From NCBI GenBank assembly GCA_002746935.1, contig PDRW01000027.1, positions 24,412-88,411 of the forward strand: DNA of 64,000 nt. Direction: 5' to 3'. A program made the translations under genes and the position numbers. Each line of letters opens with the position of its first letter. Position 1 is the first letter of the stretch. The notes beneath the pieces are model-generated. The model made no database searches and had not been told where the DNA came from. It saw nothing but the letters and a program-made list of their open reading frames with translations. The DNA is from Rhodobacterales bacterium. GTDB taxonomy: Bacteria > Pseudomonadota > Alphaproteobacteria > Rhodobacterales > Rhodobacteraceae. Positions 1 to 7,867 of the stretch are shown in pieces.

Positions 1-1
1 C

Positions 2-844
2 GCAGCACTGCCGGCCTTCGCCGCCGACAAGCCCAAGGTGGCCACCACTTTCACCGTCATCGCCGATATGGCCGCCAACGTGGCCGGCGACGCAGCCGAG
101 GTGATTTCGATCACCAAACCCGGCGCCGAAATCCACGGCTATCAGCCGACACCGCAGGATCTGATCAAGGCGCAGGATGCCGATCTCATCCTGTGGAACG
201 GGCTGGGCCTTGAGCGCTGGTTCGAGCAGTTCTTCTCCAACCTTTCCGATGTGCCCGCCGCGGTGGTCTCCGAAGGGATCGAGCCGATGGCGATTTCCGG
301 CGGCGAATATGACGGCAAGCCCAATCCGCATGGCTGGATGGCGCTCAGCTCCGCGCTGATCTATGTCGACAACATCCGCGACGCGATGATCGGGATCGAC
401 CCCGACAATGCCGCGACCTACGAGGCCAATGCCGAGCGTTACAAAGCGCAGATTGCCGATGTCATCGGGCCGCTGCGCGAGGCGGCGCTGGCGCTGCCCG
501 AAGGCGACCGCTGGCTGGTCACCTCCGAGGGGGCCTTCTCCTACCTTGCCCGCGATTTCGGCCTTACCGAACTCTATCTCTGGCCGATCAACGCCGATGC
601 CCAGGGCACGCCCCAGCAGGTGCGCGCGGTGATCGACGGGGTGCGCGCGCATGACATCCCGGTGGTGTTCTCCGAAAGCACCGTTTCCGACAAGCCCGCC
701 AAACAGATCGCGCGCGAGACCGGCGCGGAATACGGCGGGGTGCTCTATGTGGACTCGCTCAGCGAACCCGATGGCCCGGTGCCGACCTATCTCGACCTGC
801 TGCGCGTGACCTGCGAAACCATCGTGAACGGCCTGAAAAAATGA
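2..844 (+). CDS. sitA: Manganese/iron ABC transporter substrate-binding protein, 5' end cut by window
   Basis: Periplasmic metal-binding lipocalin-free receptor of the cluster A-1 (ZnuA/SitA/PsaA) family, delivering Mn(II) and possibly Fe(II) to the SitBCD importer. The gene runs in from outside the window; the first visible codons (ALPAFAADKPK) look like the end of a cleaved signal peptide, so almost the whole mature protein is present. The four expected metal ligands are visible in order: His in HGYQPTPQD, His in NPHGWM, Glu in SESTVSDKP, and Asp in YVDSLSEPDGP. There is no His-rich loop of the kind found in ZnuA, and the LWPIN..GTPQQV stretch is SitA-like, which favours Mn/Fe over zinc. 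The stop overlaps the sitB start by ATGA. The promoter and any Mur site lie outside the window. Confidence 0.93.
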   Translation, partial: AALPAFAADKPKVATTFTVIADMAANVAGDAAEVISITKPGAEIHGYQPTPQDLIKAQDADLILWNGLGLERWFEQFFSNLSDVPAAVVSEGIEPMAISGGEYDGKPNPHGWMALSSALIYVDNIRDAMIGIDPDNAATYEANAERYKAQIADVIGPLREAALALPEGDRWLVTSEGAFSYLARDFGLTELYLWPINADAQGTPQQVRAVIDGVRAHDIPVVFSESTVSDKPAKQIARETGAEYGGVLYVDSLSEPDGPVPTYLDLLRVTCETIVNGLKK

Positions 845-1728
845 CCCAAGGCATTCGTGCCGACGACGTGACCGTCACCTATCGCAACGGTTTCACCGCG
901 CTCCATGATGCGAGCTTCACCGTCCCGACCGGCACGATTACCGCGCTGGTCGGGGTGAACGGCGCGGGCAAATCGACCCTGTTCAAGGCGCTGATGGGCT
1001 TCGTGCCGGTCGCCCGCGGCAGGGTCGAAATTCTTGGCCGTCCGGTGAAGGCCGCGATGAAGGCACAGGAAGTCGCCTATGTGCCACAGGCGGAGGAGGT
1101 CGACTGGTCGTTCCCGGTGCTGGTGGAAGACGTGGTGATGATGGGGCGCTATGGCCACATGGGGTTTCTGCGGATCCCCCGTGCGGCCGACCACGCGGCC
1201 GTCGACGCCGCACTCGCCCGGGTCGACATGACCGGCTACCGCCACCGCCAGATCGGCGAGCTTTCGGGCGGGCAGAAGAAGCGTGTCTTCCTTGCCCGCG
1301 CGCTGGCGCAGGACGCCCATGTGATCCTGCTCGACGAGCCCTTCACCGGGGTTGACGTGACCACCGAAGACCAGATCATCGCGCTGTTGCGCGATCTGCG
1401 CGACGAAGGCCGGGTTATGCTGGTCGCCACCCACAACCTCGGCTCGGTGCCGGAATATTGCGACCGCGTGGTGCTGGTGAAAGGCGCCGTGCTGGCCCAC
1501 GGACCCACCGAAGAGGTGTTCACGCCCGACAACCTGCGCGACGCCTTCGGCGGTGTGCTGCGCCACTTCCTGCTCGAAGGCCACAAGCTTCACGAGGACG
1601 ACGACCCGCGCGCGCTCGAAGTCATCACCGACGACGAACGTCCGCTGGTGATCTACGACGACCGCACCCGCACCGTGAAGGACGACAGCACCAAAGCTGA
1701 CGAAACCGTGGCCGGAGGCGCTTCATGA
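841..1728 (+). CDS. sitB: Manganese/iron ABC transporter ATPase
   Basis: Cytoplasmic ATPase that energises the SitCD permeases. It has Walker A GVNGAGKST near residue 39, signature LSGGQKKR near 142, Walker B VILLDEP near 162 and the switch His in ATHNLG. At 295 residues it is longer than usual because of an acidic C-terminal tail (about residues 245-295) rich in Asp, Glu and Thr that follows the standard fold. The ATG at 841 overlaps the sitA stop and its own stop overlaps the sitC start, so translation is probably coupled across the operon. Confidence 0.95.
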   Translation: MTQGIRADDVTVTYRNGFTALHDASFTVPTGTITALVGVNGAGKSTLFKALMGFVPVARGRVEILGRPVKAAMKAQEVAYVPQAEEVDWSFPVLVEDVVMMGRYGHMGFLRIPRAADHAAVDAALARVDMTGYRHRQIGELSGGQKKRVFLARALAQDAHVILLDEPFTGVDVTTEDQIIALLRDLRDEGRVMLVATHNLGSVPEYCDRVVLVKGAVLAHGPTEEVFTPDNLRDAFGGVLRHFLLEGHKLHEDDDPRALEVITDDERPLVIYDDRTRTVKDDSTKADETVAGGAS

Positions 1729-2591
1729 CCCTCTTGCTCGAGCCCTTCACCTATGGCTACATGACCAACGCGATCTGGGTTTCGGCCCTGGTCGGCGCGG
1801 TCTGCGCCTTCCTTTCGGCCTATCTGGTGCTCAAGGGCTGGTCGCTGATCGGCGACGCGCTGTCGCATTCGATCGTGCCCGGGGTGGCCGGCGCCTACAT
1901 GATCGGCCTCCCCTTCGCCTTCGGCGCCTTCCTTTCGGGCGGTCTCGCGGCGCTCGCCATGCTGTTTCTGCAAAGCCGCTCCGGCCTCAAGGAAGATGCG
2001 GTGATCGGCCTGATCTTCACCGCCTTTTTCGGCCTCGGCCTGTTCATGGTGTCGCTGAACCCGATGGCGGTCTCGATCCAGACCATCATCATGGGCAACA
2101 TCCTCGCGATCACCCCAGGCGACACGCTTCAGCTCGCGATCATCGGCGGCGTCTCGCTGGTGGTGCTGCTGGCCAAATGGCGCGACCTGCTGGCGGTGTT
2201 CTTCGACGAAGCCCATGCCCGCTCCATCGGCCTCAACGCCACCGCGCTCCGGGTCACCTTCTTCACCCTGCTCGCCGCCTCCACCGTGGCCGCGATGCAG
2301 ACCGTGGGGGCCTTTCTGGTGATCGCCCTCGTGGTGACCCCCGGGGCCACCGCCTATCTGCTCACCGACCATTTCCCGCGGCTCATCACCCTGTCGGTCG
2401 CCATCGGCGCGATCACCTCCGCAGTGGGCGCTTATGTGAGCTATTTCCTCGACGGCGCCACCGGCGGGGTGATCGTGGTGCTGCAAACCGTGCTGTTTCT
2501 CGCGGCTTTCGTCTTCGCCCCGACCCACGGCACCCTCGCCGCGCGCCGCCGCGCAAAGGCCGCGCTGGCCAACCCGAAGGAGGCCGTGTGA
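1725..2591 (+). CDS. sitC: Manganese/iron ABC transporter permease SitC
   Basis: Inner-membrane permease of the ABC-3 (ZnuB/MntB) family, 288 residues with about eight hydrophobic helices. The family hallmark KGWSLIGDALSHSIVPGV follows the first helix, and the EAA-like loop (FDEAHARSIGLN) that contacts the ATPase is near residue 165. It overlaps sitB by ATGA and the next gene by TGATG, so it belongs to the same transcript. SitC and SitD are paralogous and would form a heterodimeric channel. Confidence 0.94.
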   Translation: MTLLLEPFTYGYMTNAIWVSALVGAVCAFLSAYLVLKGWSLIGDALSHSIVPGVAGAYMIGLPFAFGAFLSGGLAALAMLFLQSRSGLKEDAVIGLIFTAFFGLGLFMVSLNPMAVSIQTIIMGNILAITPGDTLQLAIIGGVSLVVLLAKWRDLLAVFFDEAHARSIGLNATALRVTFFTLLAASTVAAMQTVGAFLVIALVVTPGATAYLLTDHFPRLITLSVAIGAITSAVGAYVSYFLDGATGGVIVVLQTVLFLAAFVFAPTHGTLAARRRAKAALANPKEAV

Positions 2592-3409
2592 TGGACGCAT
2601 TGATCGCCCCTTTCGCCTTCCCCTTCATGCAGAACGCCTTTCTGGTCACGGCGCTCATCGCCCCGGCGGCGGCGATGCTCTCGTGCTTCATGGTGCTGAA
2701 AGGCTGGTCGCTGATGGGCGACGCCACCTCTCACGCGGTGTTTCCCGGGGTGGTCCTGGCCTATGTTGCAGGGATCCCGATCATCGTCGGCGCCTTCCTC
2801 GCCGGCATGGCGATGGCGCTGGGCGCGGGCTTCATCCAGGAGAACACCCGGGTGAAACAGGATACCGTGCTCGGCGTGGTCTTTGCCGGCATGTTCGCCC
2901 TCGGCGTGGTGATCTACACCCAGATCGAGACCGATGCCCATCTTGACCATATCCTGTTCGGCAACATGCTGGGGGTCGGCGCGGGCGATCTGTGGACCTC
3001 CGGCCTCATCGCCGCCACGGTGACGCTTCTGCTCCTCGTCTTCTGGCGCGATCTGCTGGCCCACAGCTTCGACCCGATCCAGGCCCGCATGATCGGCCTG
3101 CGTACAGGCCTGCTGCACTACGGCCTGCTGACCGCGCTGTCGGCCACCATCGTGGCAATGCTGTCTTCGGTGGGGATCATCCTTGCGATCGCCTTCCTGA
3201 TCGCCCCCGGCGCCATCGCCTTCCTGCTCACCCGCCGCTTCACGGCGATGCTCGCCATGGCCGTTGTGGTGGCGGAAGTTGCGGGTTTCGCGGGGATCTA
3301 CGCCAGCTTCTGGCTCGACAGCGCGCCCGCGCCGACCATCGTGCTGATCCTCACCGCGATGTTCCTCGCCGCCTTCGGCCTGCGCGAATGGCGGGTCTGG
3401 CACGCGTGA
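2591..3409 (+). CDS. sitD: Manganese/iron ABC transporter permease SitD
   Basis: Second ABC-3 family permease, 272 residues, paralogous to SitC (shared KGWSLMGDATSHAVFPGV motif and FDPIQARMIGL coupling loop). I place the start at the ATG that overlaps the sitC stop. The open frame continues upstream inside sitC, but that extension is Arg/Pro-rich and does not look like membrane protein. It is the last gene of the operon; a GC-rich hairpin about 50 bp downstream may end the transcript. Confidence 0.94.
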   Translation: MDALIAPFAFPFMQNAFLVTALIAPAAAMLSCFMVLKGWSLMGDATSHAVFPGVVLAYVAGIPIIVGAFLAGMAMALGAGFIQENTRVKQDTVLGVVFAGMFALGVVIYTQIETDAHLDHILFGNMLGVGAGDLWTSGLIAATVTLLLLVFWRDLLAHSFDPIQARMIGLRTGLLHYGLLTALSATIVAMLSSVGIILAIAFLIAPGAIAFLLTRRFTAMLAMAVVVAEVAGFAGIYASFWLDSAPAPTIVLILTAMFLAAFGLREWRVWHA

Positions 3410-3458
3410 CGCACCCTGGGCGGGCGCGGGCCGGTGGCGAATATCAGTGGATCAGTTC

Positions 3459-3486
3459 AGGGCGTGCGGTAACTGCCGCGCGCCCT
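3459..3486 (+). terminator. Hairpin after sitD, possible transcription terminator
   Basis: An 11-bp stem with one wobble pair (AGGGCGTGCGG against CCGCGCGCCCT) and a 6-nt loop lies 50 bp after the sitD stop. No T-run follows, so intrinsic termination is uncertain. Its last base touches the start of the palindromic repeat element, and the two may act together as a 3'-end structure between convergent genes. Confidence 0.4.
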
Positions 3487-3586
3487 ATAGCGTTTGGCGA
3501 AATACCTGACACAAAGAGCATCGCCTGACGCGTTGAAACCTCTGATTTCAGGCAGTGTCAGGTGATACAGGTTTTCGCATGACGCT
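3486..3586 (+). repeat. Palindromic intergenic repeat element, copy 1
   Basis: A roughly 100-bp element whose close relative is present in reverse orientation at 54591-54693. The ends form an imperfect terminal inverted repeat (AGCGTTTGGCGAAA at the left; AGCGTCATGCGAAA read inward from the right), followed on each side by CCTGACAC / GTGTCAGG. Shared blocks with copy 2 include TATAGCGTTTG.CGAAATACC, AGAGCATC.CCTG and TCTGATTTCAGGCAG. It fills the gap between the convergent sitD and the next minus-strand gene and abuts that gene's TAG stop. It is probably a mobile or REP-like non-coding element. Confidence 0.75.
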
Positions 3587-4129
3587 CTATTTCACCAGAA
3601 CCAGATGCGGCTTTTCCGCGCGCTCGGGCTGCGGCTGCAACGGACAGGCGCTCGGCCGCCCGATCGGACAAGCGGCAGCGCCCGCTTTCCCCCTTGCCTT
3701 CAGGCAGAGCTCCAGCAGTCCGGTGAGCCCTTCGGCCTTTTCGGCTACGGCCGCGCATTCTTCCGGCCCGATCCGCTCGGCAACACAGGCCAGCGCCGCT
3801 CCCGGGGCATGAGTCGTGGCACCCGCAAGGCGGGCAAACCAGATCTCGTCCGGCGTCAGCCACGAGGTGTCCGGCGGATTGGTGGTGAGTTTCGGCCGGG
3901 CCGCCACCTCAAGCGCCTCGAACAGCCCTTCGAACGCCCTGACGACGCAAACGCCATGGGCCGCGCCGAACTGAATCGGCGCCGCAAGCCGGATGGTCTC
4001 GCGGTGCACATCGCTCCAGGACCACATCCTGAGCAGACGCAGCGCGTGGGTTTCGACCGGCCCCAACGCATCGAGCGACGCGAAATCGCCCCCTCCGGGA
4101 GCGCCAGGCGGAAGAGCGTGAAGGTTCAT
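3587..4129 (-). CDS. Conserved hypothetical protein downstream of hemP
   Basis: A 180-residue cytoplasmic-looking protein with no signal peptide or membrane helix, and no family I can name. The central part (SWSDVHRETIRLAAPIQFG) is compact and Trp/His-containing; the C-terminus is Cys/Pro-rich with ACPIGRPSACPLQPQP. Its ATG overlaps the stop of the HemP-type gene by 4 bp (ATGA), so the two are translationally coupled. A role linked to heme or iron uptake is inferred from that coupling only. Its stop codon touches the repeat element. Confidence 0.6.
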   Translation of the reverse strand: MNLHALPPGAPGGGDFASLDALGPVETHALRLLRMWSWSDVHRETIRLAAPIQFGAAHGVCVVRAFEGLFEALEVAARPKLTTNPPDTSWLTPDEIWFARLAGATTHAPGAALACVAERIGPEECAAVAEKAEGLTGLLELCLKARGKAGAAACPIGRPSACPLQPQPERAEKPHLVLVK

Positions 4130-4446
4130 TTGGTCAGGATCAGCTTGCCGGCGCGGGTGATCATCAGGGTATAGACCTTGTCATCGAGCCGGATATGAGC
4201 CTGCTTGCCGCCCTCCGTCAGGCTCCGCGCGTCATGCGTCGGGCGGCCAGTGCCAACTTCGGCTTCGCTATGGTGGATTCCATCACTCATGTTCTCGCTT
4301 CCCTCATTCCGCATCGCGTCCCGCGCCCATTCCAATCTGACCGCGTCCACGAGCTCGCCCAATTCTGCCAGGTATTCCAACTCGGCGATGTCGAACCGGC
4401 CCGCCCGGTGCTCCCCGGGGGTGGTCATCCGAGAAAGCGTTCTCAC
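4126..4446 (-). CDS. hemP: HemP-type hemin uptake protein with N-terminal extension
   Basis: The last 35 residues (ending VYTLMITRAGKLILTK) match the HemP family, small proteins found with heme-uptake genes and implicated in heme-responsive control of the heme receptor. HemP is usually about 60 residues; here the frame is open for 106. A GTG at 4446 is preceded by GGAGG at 8-nt spacing, which supports the long form. An internal ATG at 4290 with GAGGG upstream would give a standard 54-residue HemP. The extra 52 residues (DIAELEYLAELGELVDAVRLEW and onward) look like an amphipathic helix. Both products may be made. No heme receptor gene is nearby. Confidence 0.7.
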   Translation of the reverse strand: MRTLSRMTTPGEHRAGRFDIAELEYLAELGELVDAVRLEWARDAMRNEGSENMSDGIHHSEAEVGTGRPTHDARSLTEGGKQAHIRLDDKVYTLMITRAGKLILTK

Positions 4447-4636
4447 CTCCCTTTCCTCCGGAGCGATTCAGCAGGGGCCGTAGCTGTCTCAAACCTGACA
4501 GAAATACTCAGGTGAATCAATTCCAAATTTCTGCGGGAAGAGGCCGGCACCGCACCGACACATCCGGCCCGCCGGGGGCGGGCCGTTCAGCTTTGCGAAT
4601 GATCCCGACAGACGCCTGTGCCTGCCGCGCGGGCGC

Positions 4637-4999
4637 TCACAGGTGATGCCGGAGCCCATCGCAGAAGAAGGCGTTGAGATGGTCCATCAGCCCGCGTGCG
4701 GGACCGTCGGCCAGCGAGTAGCGTTTCGACTTCCCCGCGCGCTCGAAGCGCACCAGCCCGTCGTGACGCAGCCGGGCGAGATGGCTCGACACCAGCGGCT
4801 GAGACATGTCGAGCAGGCTCTGGAGTTCGGACACCGTCTTGCTCCCGTCAGCCAGGTGACTGAGCACCATCAACCGGCCGGAATGCCCAAGCGCCCGCAT
4901 CAGCGACGACACTTCGAAAGCGACAGGCTCCAGCGAATCTGCCGTGCTCCGGGCGAGCGGTTGGGCCCTGGCGGGTTCGAGTGCGATCTGGAATGTCAT
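4637..4999 (-). CDS. ArsR-family winged-helix transcriptional regulator
   Basis: A 120-residue DNA-binding repressor of the ArsR/SmtB type. The winged helix covers about residues 30-105: helix region MRALGHSGRLMVLSHLADG, recognition helix in MSQPLVSSHLARLRHDGLV, and wing RFERAGKSKRYSL. The only Cys is in FFCDGL near the C-terminus and there is no ELCVCDL metal site, so a classical arsenic sensor is unlikely; a redox or sulfur-type ArsR such as BigR/SqrR is possible but lacks the usual Cys pair. GGAAAGG lies about 8 nt upstream of the ATG. It follows the next hypothetical gene on the same strand after 36 bp. Confidence 0.85.
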   Translation of the reverse strand: MTFQIALEPARAQPLARSTADSLEPVAFEVSSLMRALGHSGRLMVLSHLADGSKTVSELQSLLDMSQPLVSSHLARLRHDGLVRFERAGKSKRYSLADGPARGLMDHLNAFFCDGLRHHL

Positions 5000-5035
5000 C
5001 TCGTAGCCTTTCCTGTTGGGCTTCCCGCCAGGCAG

Positions 5036-5557
5036 CTACCCGGCGGGCCGCATGGCGCGGTGTTCTGCATGGAGGCCCTCTTCGGCATCCCGAAGGGCGT
5101 CCTGGATGAGGTCGGCCAACCCGCGGACGGCCTCGAGAAGCATCGCCGGGTCGTTGCCCTCGCAGAGCATCAGCGCATCGGCGTGGGCGGCACTGCGGGC
5201 GCCGCGGGAGGTGGCCTTCAGCATGTTGGCGAGGCGGCGTTCGTCGTCGGACAGAAACGCGGAACAATGCTCGCAATCGGGATTGGAAAACCGGAATCCC
5301 GAAACGCGCGCGCCGCGCAGGCACTGAACCATCGCAAAGACCGCAACACCAAGGCCCGGCGCAAGGCGCTTCGGCCAGACGGCGTGGGCCACTCCAAAGG
5401 CACGAATCCAACCCTGACTTTCGGGCCGGGCGAGGCTCTGCATGAAATGGCGCGCGATTGTCAGCACGTTTTGCTCTGTGGGTGACAGCCCTGCGTCGGC
5501 GACGCGAAGACCACCGGGCGGATGGTGATGAGAGCCGTTTGGCTGATCGCCTTCCAT
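5036..5557 (-). CDS. Conserved hypothetical protein with CxxC motif
   Basis: I choose the ATG at 5557 (protein begins MEGDQPNGSHHHPPGG) because AGAAAGGG precedes it and the in-frame sequence upstream is low-complexity. The product is about 173 residues: a polar His-rich N-terminus, a helical middle (LSPTEQNVLTIARHFMQSLA), one moderately hydrophobic helix, a Cys pair in NPDCEHCSAFL, another Cys in LMLCEGND, and a helical C-terminus. The Cys set could hold zinc or act in redox chemistry. It shares a transcript with the ArsR gene 36 bp downstream. I cannot assign a function. Confidence 0.65.
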   Translation of the reverse strand: MEGDQPNGSHHHPPGGLRVADAGLSPTEQNVLTIARHFMQSLARPESQGWIRAFGVAHAVWPKRLAPGLGVAVFAMVQCLRGARVSGFRFSNPDCEHCSAFLSDDERRLANMLKATSRGARSAAHADALMLCEGNDPAMLLEAVRGLADLIQDALRDAEEGLHAEHRAMRPAG

Positions 5558-6150
5558 CTTTGCCCTTTCTTTAGCGAAACAGACCAAGGCACCGTCCTGC
5601 GCGTGCGCCCGCCCCTCTCGAAACCGGACGAATCCCGATGCCCTGGTCTGTTCGTTTTCCGGAAAAGCGGCCCGACCCTGGCGAAGGGAGTTGCTCAAGA
5701 CCGTTCGCGCTTTCCCGAAACTGGTGTTCTACGTGATCGCTGGCTTTCAGCTCGCTATTGCTGATGTCCTATCTGACAGTTTTAGTCAAGTTTGGCAACC
5801 CGGAATTTCGACTATGCGGAAAATTGCTCAGGCGAACACTGCGGCCGGGTCGAAAGGTGCCGGCGGTCCGGGGCATTGGCAAGAATCGCAGAACGGCTGT
5901 CTGCCGCGCAGGATGGCGTGCGGGGAGAAGATGTTTCGACGCTTCCAGGACAAGATACCGCTGGTGGCGGGCCGGACCCGCGCGGCTGGAAGCAGAGGTC
6001 TTCGGACAGGATTCGAACACGGCCTGAAGCGCCGGGTATTGGTAAACCGTTTGTTTCCGCCTGACGGCAATATTGGCGTGGGCGAATCTGGCGCCCGCGA
6101 CTACAGTGCCCGCTTAGGGGTCTGTTAAGTTTAACGGGGTGGGGATGCCG
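5558..6150. other. Intergenic gap of about 590 bp, no convincing gene
   Basis: Open frames here, including a 145-codon frame at 5691-6128, have erratic composition and no recognisable domain. The sequence is less GC-rich than its neighbours. It should contain the divergent promoters for the CxxC-protein gene and the gene at 6151. A perfect short palindrome, GTTAA-GT-TTAAC at 6124-6135, lies just upstream of the latter and could be an operator or promoter element. Confidence 0.5.
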
Positions 6151-6495
6151 ATGTCACGGCAGGCAGTCATTGATCGGATTATTGCGTTTTCGCTTGAGGA
6201 GTTGTCGTCAGGCAACGATTCGCGGCGACGCGGGCTTGTGCGTCATATCTGTCTGCGCTGGCCGGAAGCGCCGGCGTTGTCGGTGGTCTTCGCGATGACT
6301 TCGGCGGCAGCGACGCTTGAGGACAACATCAGACGCGATGCGGATGCAACAGAGGTTGCACCCTTGGCCTACCGGCTCGCGGCGATTCTGGCGGCAGATA
6401 TTTTCGCAGTCGAGAGCATCGGACAGAGGCCGGCAACGGCGCAGGATTTGCTGCATTTCTGGCGGCGGGTCGACAGCTATTTCCTCGACATCTGA
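6151..6495 (+). CDS. Hypothetical protein, 114 residues
   Basis: Small, soluble, mainly helical protein starting MSRQAVIDRIIAFSLEELS. ATG 6151 sits 6 nt after a GGGG run (ACGGGGTGGGG); ATG 6145 and GTG 6139 are alternatives. The chain is balanced in composition with no low-complexity stretches (middle VVFAMTSAAATLEDNIRRD, end FWRRVDSYFLDI), which supports a real gene. No known domain is recognised. It stands alone, convergent with the membrane regulator gene. Confidence 0.55.
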   Translation: MSRQAVIDRIIAFSLEELSSGNDSRRRGLVRHICLRWPEAPALSVVFAMTSAAATLEDNIRRDADATEVAPLAYRLAAILAADIFAVESIGQRPATAQDLLHFWRRVDSYFLDI

Positions 6496-6644
6496 GCCAA
6501 CGACCGGTCCGGCGCCGTAGCGGATGCAGCGCCGGCAGTGCTGTGCCACCACAATTGACAATATGTGAACAGAATATAAACAGAGACGCGCCGGTTCCGC
6601 TGCTCGCCGTCTAACCAACTGTTTTTCAACCCGGAAAATGCTTT

Positions 6645-6674
6645 TCCATTAGTCCAGTATTCCGGACTAATGGA
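6645..6674. other. Perfect 11-bp hairpin between convergent genes
   Basis: TCCATTAGTCC and GGACTAATGGA form a perfect 11-bp stem around an 8-nt loop. The stem is A/T-richer than the surroundings. It sits between the convergent genes ending at 6495 and 6726. No T-run flanks it on either strand, so it is not a textbook intrinsic terminator. Confidence 0.55.
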
Positions 6675-6725
6675 CTGCGCAAAACAGCCCGTGACAGCCG
6701 GCGTCAAAGCCCTCCCGTCCCCGTC

Positions 6726-7427
6726 TCACACCATCTGGATCACGTCCTTGTCGATCGCCAGCATATAGCCGCGACGCGCGATCGTGCGCACCAGCACTTC
6801 CGACAACAGCTGGTTGCCGAGCCCGTCGCGCAGCCGTTTGATGCGCATGGCGCCGGCCGATTCGTCGCAATCGGCGGCCTGCTTGCCGGAGATCAGCGCC
6901 TCGAGCTCCGCGCCGCTCAGCACATCGTCATCCATTCGCGCTTCGGCAAGCACGGCAAGCGTTTCGATGGCCGATTCAGTGAGCGAAAACGCCATGTTGT
7001 TAAGATAGACCGCCCGTTCCTCGCGACTGACGATAAGCTGATTTACCGTAATCCCTGCACGTTCGATCTCGCCCATCCGCCGGTTCAGGGCGATTATGGT
7101 GAGCAGCAATCCGAGCGCGGCGATGAGCATCGCGGTTGCAAACACCAGCAGCACGAAAATCACCACCCGGTAGCTCGCCAGCGTATCCGAAAATGCCGTG
7201 CCGGACTGGGCGAGGATCTCCAGAAGCCGGATTTCCGCCTCGCTGGTCAGGTCGTTTTCCACGAAAATCCGTTCGACCCGGTTGTTGAAGGCGTCGGCAT
7301 CGGGGAGATTGATGAACAAGAACGCCGCCGCCAGCGCGAGAATCAGCACGACCGACACCGTGCCGGTCAGCGCGACCCGCGTGCCGGTTGCCCGCGCCTC
7401 AGTAACGGAGGAAGAATGAACCGGCAT
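6726..7427 (-). CDS. Two-TM membrane protein with C-terminal OmpR/PhoB-type winged helix
   Basis: I place the start at the ATG preceded by AAGGAGGGCAA (7427), giving 233 residues; an upstream in-frame start would add 18 weakly supported residues. Order: short cytoplasmic N-terminus, TM1 (about 18-40), a roughly 45-residue periplasmic segment, TM2 (about 88-113), an amphipathic stretch, then a domain from about 137 to the end that reads like the DNA-binding half of OmpR: FSLTESAIETLAVLAE, LSGAELEALI, recognition helix region AMRIKRLRDGLG, wing VRTIARRGYML. CadC/ToxR-type regulators carry this domain at the N-terminus, so the C-terminal placement is unusual. The start lies inside the upstream secreted-protein gene, so the two are co-transcribed. 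Target genes are unknown. Confidence 0.7.
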   Translation of the reverse strand: MPVHSSSVTEARATGTRVALTGTVSVVLILALAAAFLFINLPDADAFNNRVERIFVENDLTSEAEIRLLEILAQSGTAFSDTLASYRVVIFVLLVFATAMLIAALGLLLTIIALNRRMGEIERAGITVNQLIVSREERAVYLNNMAFSLTESAIETLAVLAEARMDDDVLSGAELEALISGKQAADCDESAGAMRIKRLRDGLGNQLLSEVLVRTIARRGYMLAIDKDVIQMV

Positions 7428-7701
7428 TTGCCCTCCTTTGCTCGTCGCCGAGGCCCGCTGCGCCGAAGGTTGATACAACACTCAGCAGCTTCCATCCGTC
7501 AGCGGCGATCCGGGAGGCAATCTCCTGTTTGACGGCCTGCGGTTTTCCGCAAACCCCATCGGCCAGTTCGATCACCCCGTAATGCAGCTGCAACGGGTCA
7601 TCCCGTTTTGCCTTGTAGTCGGCATAGCAGTCAGCGGCGGCGGGGTGGCCGGCGAGTGCAAAAAGGGCCATGAGCCCGCATATGGCAATGTCCTGTCTCA
7701 T
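7399..7701 (-). CDS. Small exported protein co-transcribed with the membrane regulator
   Basis: About 100 residues starting MRQDIAICGLMALFALAG, a cleavable signal peptide ending near HPAAA-DCYADY. The mature part has two Cys (DCYADY and DGVCGKP) that could form a disulfide in the periplasm. A second in-frame start 36 bp upstream is possible. The 3' end overlaps the 5' end of the regulator gene by 29 bp, which suggests a functional pair, perhaps a periplasmic input partner. The family is not named. Confidence 0.65.
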   Translation of the reverse strand: MRQDIAICGLMALFALAGHPAAADCYADYKAKRDDPLQLHYGVIELADGVCGKPQAVKQEIASRIAADGWKLLSVVSTFGAAGLGDEQRRANAGSFFLRY

Positions 7702-7867
7702 GGGCAGAAGACTGCGCGTCCGCTCCGCGATATTCAATATCCTTCGGCCAAAACCCGCCTGTTATCCCCTAACAGCCCCGTGTTATTGCCTGTCTTTGGG
7801 GTCCGGGCGCAATCTTTTCCCGTACCCCATGCGTCTTGATGAAAGGCGCCAGCAGAAAGGGCAAGAC

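Noticed and set aside
4494-4512. Possible third copy of the palindromic element (CCTGA...TCAGG, GAAATACT) upstream of hemP
   Set aside because: Only short words match; the terminal AGCGT arms and the conserved centre are absent.
5691-6128. A 145-codon frame in the gap before the gene at 6151
   Set aside because: Weak RBS, irregular composition and no domain; treated as non-coding.
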